A program made the position numbers and the translations under genes. The notes beneath the pieces are model-generated. The model ran no database searches and was not told the origin of the DNA. It saw only the letters and a list, made by a program, of their open reading frames with translations. 64,000 nucleotides of DNA from Bacillota bacterium. Its GTDB lineage: Bacteria; Bacillota; Clostridia; Lachnospirales; Lachnospiraceae. Shown piece after piece: positions 8,187-15,966 of this stretch (its first letter is position 1; each line of letters starts with the position of its first letter). The stretch covers positions 1-64,000 of the forward strand of contig JAEYLX010000070.1 in NCBI GenBank assembly GCA_023407575.1, written 5' to 3'.

Positions 8187-8696
8187 ATGGGAAGAATGAC
8201 AGTTGAAAAAATGAAGGAGATTATTACAGGATACAAAAGCAATAATGTGCTTAATCAGGATACAATAGTTGACAGTAAGTATCACAAGATGCTTAAAGAA
8301 GTGAGCAGTGACGGGAGTCCAGCAGCTATAATCAGCTTATTGGCATGTGCATTATGGTTTTATACAGAGGGAGGAAAGGCATATGAGCATATGATTGATA
8401 ATAGGGAAAAAGCAGAGCTGATCCGTTTGAATAAGCAGGCAGAAGAAAAAATTGAGAAGCTGGAGAAAACGATTGCTACCTATGATAAGGCAAATATACA
8501 AAGGGCGAAGGTTGCCAATGGTGAGAAGATAGCATATAGGAAGGATGCAGGGCTTGAGGAAGTAAAAAAGTTATGGAAATCCGGCTGTACCTATCTGCAA
8601 ATGGCAGAGAAATTAAATATAAGCAGAGCTACCGTGGCGAACAGAATAAAAGAATTGAAGGAGCTTGAGAAACAGGAAAACCAGATAAAAATTTAA
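8187..8696 (+). CDS. Putative DNA-binding protein with C-terminal helix-turn-helix
   Basis: The 169-residue product has AAGGAGG before ATG 8187. The N-terminal part (residues about 10-70) is unassigned and mentions a possible helical hairpin; residues about 75-105 form a charged coiled coil (KQAEEKIEKLEKTIATYDK). Residues about 122-165 form a helix-turn-helix of the Hin/homeodomain-like type (EVKKLWKSGCTYLQMAEKL, then ISRATVANRIKEL). It could regulate the element or help a recombinase. The HTH is visible; the role is inference. Confidence 0.65.
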   Translation: MGRMTVEKMKEIITGYKSNNVLNQDTIVDSKYHKMLKEVSSDGSPAAIISLLACALWFYTEGGKAYEHMIDNREKAELIRLNKQAEEKIEKLEKTIATYDKANIQRAKVANGEKIAYRKDAGLEEVKKLWKSGCTYLQMAEKLNISRATVANRIKELKELEKQENQIKI

Positions 8697-9033
8697 CTTT
8701 CAGTTTAAATCAGCAGTAAAGTAAAAAAGTTTTTTATTTTTGATGTTGCCGGAGCAGAGGGTTTTCCGAGGGGGATGCAGTGGGTGATTTTTATGATACC
8801 TTTTCCGGAAAAATTTGATTTCGTGTAATTGATAGGATGGATATAGGATTTTTCTGGACTGATGAAAAACCAAATGGCAGTGAGGGAATAACCGGGAAGC
8901 ATTTACGAATTTGAAAGGAAGGCATCGGATGAATGAAAAAGGAGTAAAACCAGTAACTTGAAGTTTATACCTTAAGGACTTCCAGTGAGGACATTTTAAA
9001 AGTGCATTTTTAAAAAGAGGGGTGAAACGTGCA
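8697..9033. other. Intergenic stretch with no supported gene
   Basis: About 337 bases between the HTH protein and the SprT-like gene. I see only a T-rich tract near 8730, scattered short direct repeats and a ribosome-site-like AAAGGAAGG near 8920 followed by a frame of ten codons, too short to support. A GAGGGG site near 9017-9022 serves the next gene. Confidence 0.5.
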
Positions 9034-9696
9034 ATGGATTATGCATCCGCAGCTTTGTATTTAAAAAGTATCTATGAGAAAATGAATGAGGACTTTTGGG
9101 ACGGTGAATTGCCAGATATCACACTGACCATCCAGCAGAAGGAAGCTACCTATGGGCACGTAACTTTATCGGAGGTCTGGATGATAGAAAACAATGGACA
9201 GCATGAATTAAATGTGGCTGCTGGTGGTCTGGTTCGCCCCATTGAGAATATCGTTGCAACGATTATGCATGAAAGTGTACACATCTACTGTATGCAAAAT
9301 GGCATTAAGGATACCAGCAATAATCATGTTTACCATAATAAGAAGTTTAAGGAAATCGCTGAACAGCACGGATTAATCATAGAACGCCATGAAAAATATG
9401 GGTATACACCGACAACACCTAGCCAAAAGCTTATTGGATATTGCAGGGAGCAGGGCTTTGAGAATTTGCATCTCTACCGGAGGGAAGAGGGGCAGCCGGT
9501 AGGGAAAGGGTTGGGAGGTACGGACGACGGAGACAGTGGGGATGCTGGAGATGGCGGAGCCGGAGCGGCAGCACCGAAACGAAAGGGCAGTACCAGAAAG
9601 TACATCTGTTGTGACTGTGGAGTTTCGGTGAGAGCGACAAAAGAGGTTTATATTTTATGTGGATGTTGTATGTCTGTAATGAAAGAAGTGCTGTAG
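9034..9696 (+). CDS. SprT-like zinc protein with C-terminal zinc ribbon
   Basis: The 220-residue protein carries HESVH at residues 79-83, the HExxH zinc motif of SprT/Spartan-like proteins, with a third histidine candidate in the HNKKFKEIAEQHGL segment. SprT-like proteins cleave or bind DNA-bound proteins in the best known cases. Residues about 155-178 are a Gly/Asp-rich flexible linker. The C-terminus has CCDCG and CGCC, a four-cysteine zinc ribbon. ATG 9034 is chosen because the GTG at 9022 overlaps the GAGGGG site. Family members occur widely on phages and integrative elements. Whether it is an active protease is unknown. Confidence 0.78.
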   Translation: MDYASAALYLKSIYEKMNEDFWDGELPDITLTIQQKEATYGHVTLSEVWMIENNGQHELNVAAGGLVRPIENIVATIMHESVHIYCMQNGIKDTSNNHVYHNKKFKEIAEQHGLIIERHEKYGYTPTTPSQKLIGYCREQGFENLHLYRREEGQPVGKGLGGTDDGDSGDAGDGGAGAAAPKRKGSTRKYICCDCGVSVRATKEVYILCGCCMSVMKEVL

Positions 9697-10113
9697 CAGT
9701 TCAAAGCAGAAATGACATAAACAGAGAATAATTATTTGTAAAGAGTTTTTGGGACTAATAGAATTGGTTACCGGAGATTGTCTTGTATGAAAAAAACAAA
9801 AAAGTGATTATCTGGGCTGATGCAGTATTAACCCGGAGGAAAGGACTGTTTGTAACTATTAATAATTACATAAGGATTTTTGTTGTAAGTTTATATGTTT
9901 TAGGCAGTAGAAGGACTGATTTAGTGTGTTTTTTGAAATAATATATATGAATGTGTGTATATGTTGAGATTTTGGGAATGTTCTATGGTTGTTACCACTG
10001 TTACCACAAAAGAAGCCATTCACATTAATATGAGCATTAATAAAAAACGCTAGTACACTGTGATTGTAAAATATGCTAATATAGATTTAAAATAATCACA
10101 GGGGGATAAGATT
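9697..10113. other. AT-rich intergenic stretch with direct repeat
   Basis: About 417 bases with no open frame of useful length. The only structured item seen is the second copy of the 18-bp repeat at 9991-10008. The stretch ends with the AGGGGG site of the next gene. Confidence 0.5.
9991..10008. repeat. 18-bp direct repeat, copy 2 (two 9-bp iteron-like units)
   Basis: GTTACCACT then GTTACCACA, identical and in the same orientation as 7102-7119 and 2889 bases from it. The two copies bracket the genes from 7546 to 9696. Confidence 0.7.
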
Positions 10114-10782
10114 GTGGATAGCGATGAAAAAATCCTAATAAGACGGGTAAACTACTTTTTGATAAGAAGACTTTGGAAATTTATGAAAGGCTATGTGGGA
10201 AAGGATAGGGAGGGGAACTGGATTAGCTTCTATGATACAATTGGGATCAGAAGAAATACATATACTGCCTTTGTAACAGGAGATGAATTCGATCAAATAG
10301 ATATAAATAGGAAAAAAAGCAAACTAGAGGAAACAGGTATTAGCTTTGAGGTATTTACCGGAGATAAGTTGATAGAGTTGAGTACAGTACAGGAAAAAGA
10401 TGTTACTTTAAATGAGTGGAAGCAATATTGTTGGGATAAAAAAACGGTAGAGGCTCTTATCGGGAATAAACTAAAGAAGCATAATAAACTTTGTAAAGGC
10501 ATAGAACAGAAAATAGAAGAAGCCTTTAAGAGTTTGTCAATAGGATTGCCGATTAATTCCGAACTGTATCGAAGCTACTACTATTTTAAAATGAAAACGC
10601 CATTTAATATTAAAGATAGTAGCAGCAAAATATTAGAAGTGATTGGAGTTTTACAACATATACAGGATAAAGATTGGAAGAATGCATCTAATGATGTGTT
10701 AGCAACTGCAATAGAATATTTACAGAAGAATATAGAAACAGCATTGATTGTAAAGCGGTACAAAGATAAATTTAAAAAATAA
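10114..10782 (+). CDS. Hypothetical protein, element-encoded
   Basis: The 222-residue product starts at GTG 10114, eight bases after AGGGGG. It is lysine- and isoleucine-rich. It opens with basic helices (LIRRVNYFLIRRLWKF), then a strand-rich segment and long C-terminal helices with many lysines. No domain recognised. Its base composition is distinctly more A-rich than the genes on either side, suggesting separate acquisition. It ends in a strong terminator, so it is probably a single-gene unit. Function unknown. Confidence 0.6.
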   Translation: MDSDEKILIRRVNYFLIRRLWKFMKGYVGKDREGNWISFYDTIGIRRNTYTAFVTGDEFDQIDINRKKSKLEETGISFEVFTGDKLIELSTVQEKDVTLNEWKQYCWDKKTVEALIGNKLKKHNKLCKGIEQKIEEAFKSLSIGLPINSELYRSYYYFKMKTPFNIKDSSSKILEVIGVLQHIQDKDWKNASNDVLATAIEYLQKNIETALIVKRYKDKFKK

Positions 10783-10808
10783 GAACACGGATGTGTTCTT
10801 ATTTTTTT
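10778..10808 (+). terminator. Rho-independent terminator
   Basis: An 11-bp stem (aataagaacac / gtgttcttatt) with a GGAT loop, followed by seven T residues, overlaps the stop codon of the preceding gene. Confidence 0.9.
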
Positions 10809-11057
10809 GCTCCAATGCATTCATGGAGATAATAGAAGCGTTCATATAAAGTGCATATATGCGTTCATTATAATAGGTATATAGGTCACGATTTGGTCAG
10901 TCTACGTGCGTTTTACAAATAGGAATTACTTTCATAGAATATGCTTGTAAGGTAGAAATGAAAGAAATAATCCTTACAAGGTAAGCTTACATAGACTGTC
11001 ATACCATGGCTGACAGACAATCAGATACCAATTATAAAAATTAAAGGAGAGCTTAAT

Positions 11058-12245
11058 ATGAACAATATGAAAAGGGATATGAATGCAGTTGAAAAAAATA
11101 CTAATGGACTAGTAGAGACCAATTACCCATCAGGCAGTCCCTACGCAAAAAAAGAAGAGGCAGACGACTTTGAATTAAACATCCTAAAAAGATTGCTGGA
11201 TGCTGTTGATTTAATTGAAAATGCAGAAGATATCGTAACAAGAGATTATCTGATAAAACGGTTAAGCCTGACACCGGCAGAGGAAGAAATGATTAAAGGG
11301 AACCCAGTCTTTGAGTTTTATAGGTTTCCTGTAATGGACATACCAAGAGAAATGGTTGAATTAGGACGGAGCAGATGCCTGATAAACCATCATTTCGGAG
11401 GCAAGGATATGCAGACCGCATTAATTAGGACGAAAAGCCTGACAGAAGTGGATATTACAAAAGGAATGGTTCGCATTCTTCCTATGCCGCAGTGGGGGGA
11501 AGAAGGAGGCGTTTACGCTGTCAAGCTGCTGTCGGATGCAGAGAAAAGGATTGAAATTAAACTGGTATTAAAGTATGAGGAAGAAGGTATCTACCAGTAC
11601 TCTGAGTTCATCACAGTTAAACCTTCTGACCTGACCTTTAGCTATGAAGGAACGGAAGAATTAAAGAAACACTCCGGTAAATTGAAGAAGCTTATGGATT
11701 ATTCACCGGCGGGAAAAGAGCCACTGGACTATAAGCGGTTATACGTGGCACTATCCTACTTTAATCAAAAGATTAATGTGAGGACGGTCAACAGTGACAA
11801 GTGGGATTTTGAAGCCACCTATGGGCTGATTGTAAGAAAGGTCTTTGAACTTGGAAATGCCGGAGTGGGCGAAGATATCATCGGTGATGGCTACTACATA
11901 TTTACAGCAGAAGAATTGGAGTCAATTGCTAAGGAATCAGGGCGTACCTTAAAAGAATTAATAATGTTTCTGAAGGAAAGGGACTTGCTAGAAACAGACA
12001 AGGACAAAAAGACCAGAAACCAAAAAACCACAACAAGGAATGGAATAACGACTAAGTATTACTGTGTCCTGACTAGTGAAAAATTCCGTGAGCGGTATGA
12101 TACCTATGCGGATATGCTGTCCGTATCGGAGGATGAGTTTAAGAAATGTGAAGAATTGTGTGGAGCAATACTGGGAAATAATGTACCGGCGTTAGAGGCT
12201 GAAAAAAAGAGTAAGCCGTCCAAAAAAGCTGTAGTGGCATGGTAG
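11058..12245 (+). CDS. Hypothetical 395-residue protein upstream of xis-int
   Basis: The protein is acidic to neutral and mostly soluble. Residues about 40-130 are helical; about 130-215 is a strand-rich domain; residues about 255-340 have a winged-helix look (LESIAKESGRTLKELIMFLK, then ERDLLETD). The C-terminus is lysine-rich. It lies immediately upstream of the excisionase-like gene, whose start is 15 bases after its stop, so they are probably one transcript. Position and the winged-helix hint suggest a DNA-binding or replication/maintenance function, but no known initiator motif was recognised and the function must be left open. Confidence 0.6.
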   Translation: MNNMKRDMNAVEKNTNGLVETNYPSGSPYAKKEEADDFELNILKRLLDAVDLIENAEDIVTRDYLIKRLSLTPAEEEMIKGNPVFEFYRFPVMDIPREMVELGRSRCLINHHFGGKDMQTALIRTKSLTEVDITKGMVRILPMPQWGEEGGVYAVKLLSDAEKRIEIKLVLKYEEEGIYQYSEFITVKPSDLTFSYEGTEELKKHSGKLKKLMDYSPAGKEPLDYKRLYVALSYFNQKINVRTVNSDKWDFEATYGLIVRKVFELGNAGVGEDIIGDGYYIFTAEELESIAKESGRTLKELIMFLKERDLLETDKDKKTRNQKTTTRNGITTKYYCVLTSEKFRERYDTYADMLSVSEDEFKKCEELCGAILGNNVPALEAEKKSKPSKKAVVAW

Positions 12246-12259
12246 GGAGGGAAGAGACG

Positions 12260-12454
12260 ATGAGAAGGACAAAATATACTGCTGAACAGGATGTAATCAT
12301 GATTAATACCGAGCAATTAATGAAAAAATTGAACTGCGGATATAAAACCGCAACGATTATTGGGGAAGAAGCAAAGGCTCGAATTTACATAGGGAGGCGT
12401 GTCTGGTATAAAGTAACTTTAATTGAAAAGTACTTGGAAAAGATTGCATCTTGA
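12260..12454 (+). CDS. Excisionase-like small DNA-binding protein
   Basis: The 64-residue protein has the size and layout of a Tn916/excisionase-type winged-helix protein: MINTEQLMKKLNCGYKTATI as an N-terminal helix-turn-helix, then a RIYIGRRVWYKV wing and a final helix. ATG 12260 follows GGGAGGG by seven bases; the in-frame ATG 12239 overlaps the end of the previous gene. It lies 60 bases before the integrase, the usual arrangement of a directionality factor. The assignment is by fold pattern and context; experimental excision activity is unproven. Confidence 0.72.
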   Translation: MRRTKYTAEQDVIMINTEQLMKKLNCGYKTATIIGEEAKARIYIGRRVWYKVTLIEKYLEKIAS

Positions 12455-12463
12455 GCTTGACAA

Positions 12464-12491
12464 GTGAGGAGGTTAGCGTTAACCTCCTCAC
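12464..12491 (+). promoter_or_regulatory. Perfect hairpin between xis-like and int genes
   Basis: A perfect 12-bp inverted repeat (GTGAGGAGGTTA arm, 12464-12475 with 12480-12491) encloses a GCGT loop, between the excisionase stop and the integrase ribosome site. No T tract follows (AAAATAAG), so it is not a classical terminator. One arm contains an anti-ribosome-site-like CCTCCTC that could also affect translation. A regulatory hairpin controlling integrase is the likely role. Confidence 0.6.
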
Positions 12492-12514
12492 AAAATAAGA
12501 AAGGAAGTGCTAAT

Positions 12515-13648
12515 ATGGCTAAAAAATCTAAATTGCAGACGGAGAATCTTCCAAAGGGAATCAGTCCCCGGATAAATGAAAACAGGTATCTTGGAAGAGT
12601 GACTTACAAAGGTAAAACCTACATTGAATATGATACGAATGTAGGAAGATTAGAACGGACACTAAATCAGTTACGAAAGGATTTGGAGGCTGGAAAAGAT
12701 GTCGAAGCAAGAAACCAGACGCTAAATGAATGGTTTGATACGTGGATGAAGGTTTATAAATCGAAAACTGTAAAAATTGGTACATATGAGAATTACCGCA
12801 GGCATTATAACTATTATGTGCGTGAAAGCATTGGGAAGAAGAAACTAAAGGATGTTAATATTGATGATATTCAGGGACTGCTCAATTCTTTCTCTGACAG
12901 GGGTTTTTCTACGGGAATGATAAAGCTGGTTATAGCAACCTTAAATGGATGTTTTAGAAAAGCAATAATGAAACGGATGCTAGAATTTAATCCAGTAGAG
13001 TATGCGGAAATACCTATGGCAAAAGAAAAGAAAGAGAGTTTTGTTTTAACGGTTGAAATGCAAAAAGTATTTATGCTATATGCTAAGGAAAGTTATCTTT
13101 ACCCATTATTCAAGCTTGGCTTGATGTCAGGAACTAGAAATGGGGAAATCAGGGGATTTTGCTGGCGCGATATTGACCTTGAGAATAGAGAATTGAACGT
13201 TAATCACACTATCATATGGATAGAGGGACAAGGCAATTATCTGGATTTACCAAAAACGAAGGCATCTAAACGTAGTATTCCTTTGAATGATGATATGCTT
13301 AGCTTGCTTAACGAACTAAAACAAGGTGCAGATGATATGGGATTAGGAGAGCCAGATAATTATGTGTTTTGTCTGCCGGATGGGAAGCCGATATCAAGGT
13401 ATAGGGTGACAAGTGAACTGAACAGGATACAAGAGAGGATGAAGAAGGAAGGTTATCAGGTAGAGCATTTCACGTGCCATGCACTACGGCATACATATTC
13501 GACCCGAGCCACTGAAAAAGGTGTAGAATATCAGAACTTGAAGAAGCTGCTAGGACATTCCCAGCTTTCGATGACAATGGATTTATATAGTCATGTTACT
13601 GATGATGTGAAACGTGCAGAGATGAATAAATTAAATGGAGTATTCTAA
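12515..13648 (+). CDS. int: Tyrosine recombinase / integrase
   Basis: The 377-residue integrase starts at ATG 12515 after AAAGGAAG; the GTG at 12464 lies in the upstream hairpin. Residues 1-60 are an AP2-like arm-binding domain, about 70-155 a SAM-like core-binding domain, and about 180-370 the catalytic domain. Active-site residues are visible: the first Arg in GTRNGEIRG, HALRHT with HxxR, GHSQLSM, and Tyr358 in DLYSHV. Members of the Tn916/phage family integrate circular DNA at an att site. The gene reads toward the right end of the element and probably acts on the boundary repeats at 680 and 15857. Terminator 13653-13676 follows. Confidence 0.95.
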   Translation: MAKKSKLQTENLPKGISPRINENRYLGRVTYKGKTYIEYDTNVGRLERTLNQLRKDLEAGKDVEARNQTLNEWFDTWMKVYKSKTVKIGTYENYRRHYNYYVRESIGKKKLKDVNIDDIQGLLNSFSDRGFSTGMIKLVIATLNGCFRKAIMKRMLEFNPVEYAEIPMAKEKKESFVLTVEMQKVFMLYAKESYLYPLFKLGLMSGTRNGEIRGFCWRDIDLENRELNVNHTIIWIEGQGNYLDLPKTKASKRSIPLNDDMLSLLNELKQGADDMGLGEPDNYVFCLPDGKPISRYRVTSELNRIQERMKKEGYQVEHFTCHALRHTYSTRATEKGVEYQNLKKLLGHSQLSMTMDLYSHVTDDVKRAEMNKLNGVF

Positions 13649-13652
13649 GGAA

Positions 13653-13676
13653 AGAGGGCTGGAAACAGTCCTTTTT
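13653..13676 (+). terminator. Terminator after the integrase
   Basis: A GC-containing stem around a GAAA loop (GGCTG / CAGTCC) followed by CTTTTTG ends the integrase unit. A nearly identical terminator follows the PIN gene at 15683-15707. Confidence 0.85.
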
Positions 13677-13860
13677 GTCTAAGGTGGTGTTCTTGTATCC
13701 ATAATTAAAAAAATGAAATAATTTTGTGAATTTTACATATTGTAATTTATGACAAATAGAGTATACTAAGTATGTAAATATAATATCTTAAATAATAGCG
13801 TATATATGTGTGGTATAATAATTATATATGTTATTTGTTATATTTAAACGGAGGGATAAT

Positions 13861-14241
13861 ATGGCAACTATTTATGAAACAATTAAATATGATGACTGTC
13901 AACGTCCTAAATATACACCTTTTGAGTTAAGCTCTTTAGTAAAAATGAAGAGGCGAGAAGAAAATTTAGATCAGTACAGCTTTGCTGAAAAATATGATGT
14001 TGAGGTACAGTCATTGATTGAAATCGAAGAAATCAAGCAAAGCTTTAGTCCAAATCTTTATTTAGCATGCTGTAAAATTTTGAATATGTCTATTGAGGAA
14101 ATTACCAGCATGGAAGAAGATGATTTATCATGCGCAAGTTTTAGAGCTTTTGCAGACACAGATAATATGCAGAAAACAGTTAATCTGGCTAATTTTTTGT
14201 TTAATGAAATTATTATGCAGAAAAGAATAAATGCGATTTAA
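13861..14241 (+). CDS. XRE-family antitoxin/regulator of the XRE-ImmA-PIN module
   Basis: The 126-residue protein starts at ATG 13861 behind CGGAGGG; the ATG at 13828 belongs to a longer frame without a site. Residues about 25-75 carry a helix-turn-helix of XRE type (LSSLVKMKRREENLDQYSFA, then EKYDVEVQSLIEIEE). The C-terminal half is helical. It is the first gene of a three-gene unit with a metallopeptidase and a PIN-domain protein; the whole module is much more AT-rich than the integrase gene. In such units the HTH protein usually represses the module and is the peptidase target. That role is inferred. Confidence 0.72.
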   Translation: MATIYETIKYDDCQRPKYTPFELSSLVKMKRREENLDQYSFAEKYDVEVQSLIEIEEIKQSFSPNLYLACCKILNMSIEEITSMEEDDLSCASFRAFADTDNMQKTVNLANFLFNEIIMQKRINAI

Positions 14242-14260
14242 ATAAGAGGTGGTGTACTTA

Positions 14261-15031
14261 TTGACAAATAAATTGACCCCTAAAGAAAAGGATTTTTATT
14301 ATAAATCAATAATCCCAATTGCAGATGAGGCTAGGAAAGAATTTATGGGGGACTATGAACCTATAAATAACTCATTCGAAACCATCGAGCAATTGGGATT
14401 TTTGGTGTTACGCTTTCCTTCGAGAGGTGATAGTGATTTATCTGGATTCTTTATGAGAAAAAGTGAAAACAATTGTATTTATATTAACACAAACCAAACA
14501 TTAGGGAGACAGTTCACATCAATATGGCATGAATATTATCATTATTATACTAACGATGGGCAAGGATTAAGTTATGTTAGTAAAGTAACAACAGATCCTT
14601 CGGAATTTAAAGCAGACACATTTGCAGGGTGTATTCTTATGCCAGAGAAGACGGTTAAGCAGTATATAGAGATTAATAATATTTTATTAAATCGTATTTC
14701 ATATATTGAGTTAATTAAAATGCAAAATTACTTTAGAGTTAGTCTGGCAGCGTTATTAGTTCGACTTATTCAAATATATCCTAATGAAAAAGATGTGCTT
14801 CAACAAAGGTTTGCAATAACGAAAAATAATATAAATGCTATAACAAGATTACAGAATTATACTATGCAAGCTAATGGTGATAGTAGATTGATACAACCCA
14901 CGAATGAGGTTTATATACCCGAAAGCTTCTACGATAATCTAGAGAACAACCTCAATAATAATAGAATTTCAAAAGAAAAGGCATATGAGCTTCTAAAGGT
15001 CATAGAAGAGTTGTTTAATGCAACAGAATGA
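14261..15031 (+). CDS. ImmA/IrrE-family metallopeptidase
   Basis: The 256-residue protein carries WHEYYHYY, with HEYYH at residues 90-94, the HExxH zinc motif of ImmA/IrrE (COG2856) peptidases, and an acidic residue region about 25 residues later (EFKADTFAG) that fits the third ligand of the family. ImmA/IrrE proteins cleave or inactivate XRE-type repressors. The TTG at 14261 is preferred, nine bases after AGAGGTGG; GTG 14249 or 14252 overlaps the site. It follows the XRE gene after 19 bases and overlaps the PIN gene, so it is one transcript. Its target is probably the neighbouring XRE protein, by analogy. Confidence 0.85.
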   Translation: MTNKLTPKEKDFYYKSIIPIADEARKEFMGDYEPINNSFETIEQLGFLVLRFPSRGDSDLSGFFMRKSENNCIYINTNQTLGRQFTSIWHEYYHYYTNDGQGLSYVSKVTTDPSEFKADTFAGCILMPEKTVKQYIEINNILLNRISYIELIKMQNYFRVSLAALLVRLIQIYPNEKDVLQQRFAITKNNINAITRLQNYTMQANGDSRLIQPTNEVYIPESFYDNLENNLNNNRISKEKAYELLKVIEELFNATE

Positions 15032-15665
15032 TTTTGCGTATCTTAGTAAATACCCTATATGTGACACTGACATTTGGGTTGATGTCAATTTGGTTCATAT
15101 AGAGAATTTACTCTTTGATAAATATGATAAATTAATTTTTGCAGATGTGGTTGAAGGAGAAATTTTAAAATTTTCGAAAAACGGTCAATATAATTTTATA
15201 GCAAATAATTACTTGTCCTACAGGGATAAAGGAAGAATCATCGTTATAAATCATACTGACTTTTCAGATGAGCTTAGAAAGTTGCTGGAAAAGCAGCTCT
15301 TCGATTTGAGTTATGCATACGGATTTAAATTTTCTGATGGGCTGGCCTATATTCCCTATGAAGAACATAAGGGTGAGATAGTATCTGCGATGTATGCCAA
15401 ACAATTTAACATACCGTTTCTCAAAAGTAACGATGGAACATTTAAGAAGGGTAATGCAGGACAAATGGCTTTTCCTACAGTTGTTGTTAAAAATAGGAGA
15501 AAAACATTAGTTGATTTGTTGGAAGAATATGACCAGATCAGTACATATTTTCAAAAAATCTGTGATGAGAGGGAATGTATGAATGAACAGTCTAGGATAT
15601 ACAGTACCGAACCTGCTTCTATGGTTGAAATTCAAAGCTTATTAAATAAGTTTAGGAAACACTGA
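15018..15665 (+). CDS. PIN-domain protein, probable RNase toxin
   Basis: The 215-residue protein begins with CDTDIW (Asp16/Asp18), has an acidic position in VVEGEI (Glu46/Glu48) and a C-terminal HKGEIVSAMYAKQFNIPFLK stretch followed by SNDG. This spacing of acidic residues and the final strand fit the PIN nuclease fold, which usually cuts RNA. The start codon overlaps the 3' end of the peptidase gene by 14 bases, implying translational coupling. XRE-ImmA-PIN units are known as toxin-antitoxin or defence modules in bacterial genomes. PIN-type nuclease is a good call; the toxin role is inferred from context. Confidence 0.72.
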   Translation: MQQNDFAYLSKYPICDTDIWVDVNLVHIENLLFDKYDKLIFADVVEGEILKFSKNGQYNFIANNYLSYRDKGRIIVINHTDFSDELRKLLEKQLFDLSYAYGFKFSDGLAYIPYEEHKGEIVSAMYAKQFNIPFLKSNDGTFKKGNAGQMAFPTVVVKNRRKTLVDLLEEYDQISTYFQKICDERECMNEQSRIYSTEPASMVEIQSLLNKFRKH

Positions 15666-15682
15666 TAAATGGAAATTTGAAA

Positions 15683-15707
15683 GAGGGACTGGAAACAGTC
15701 CTTTTTT
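15683..15707 (+). terminator. Terminator after the PIN gene
   Basis: The GGGACTGGAAACAGTCC hairpin with a GAAA loop is followed by six T residues. It is nearly the same sequence as the terminator after the integrase (13653-13676), making the toxin module flanked by repeats. Confidence 0.9.
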
Positions 15708-15720
15708 CTGACTGCATTTT

Positions 15721-15842
15721 TGACTCAATTTTCTGACTCAGCTCGGTATTTTTCAGATGAAATCAGATAAAAAGAGATAAAGCTAAAATTCTTAAAAAAG
15801 CCTTCATCCATAGGAAGATAAAGGCTGATAGAACTAGATAAA
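15721..15842. repeat. Right-end arm-type motifs: two TGACTCA and four AGATAAA
   Basis: TGACTCA occurs at 15721-15727 and 15734-15740; AGATAAA at 15765-15771, 15775-15781, 15816-15822 and 15836-15842. All are direct, in the same order as in the left end. They lie just inside the right boundary repeat. The 15666-16107 interval otherwise contains the minus-strand terminator at 15793-15826 and the displaced leader. Confidence 0.5.
15793..15826 (-). terminator. Minus-strand terminator just downstream of the right leader copy
   Basis: On the minus strand a 10-bp stem (AGCCTTTATC with GATGAAGGCT, 15826-15817 and 15808-15799) is followed by six U residues (15798-15793). A transcript from the promoter at 15966 would be about 140 bases long and end here, with no gene. 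Confidence 0.8.
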
Positions 15843-15868
15843 AGAACACTTCCGAAAGTTTTGTTTTA

Positions 15869-15966
15869 CGTGTGGAAGGTCACGAACACACGATTACCCA
15901 TTGTATAGACCTTGTTTTTAAGGGTTTGCAACTTATTAAGTATAGCATGTGAATGAGATGTGTCAA
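15869..15966 (-). promoter_or_regulatory. Promoter and pseudoknot leader without a gene, right att copy
   Basis: The same layout as at queT: TTGACA (15966-15961), TATACT (15944-15939), 16-base spacer, then AAGGTC stem 1 (15913-15908 with 15881-15876) interleaved with stem 2 (15892-15887 CGTGTG with 15874-15869). One base pair in stem 2 is changed on both sides relative to the queT copy, so the pairing is kept. No coding sequence follows before the terminator at 15793-15826. It looks like the original chromosomal leader displaced by integration, or a short RNA of its own. Confidence 0.6.
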
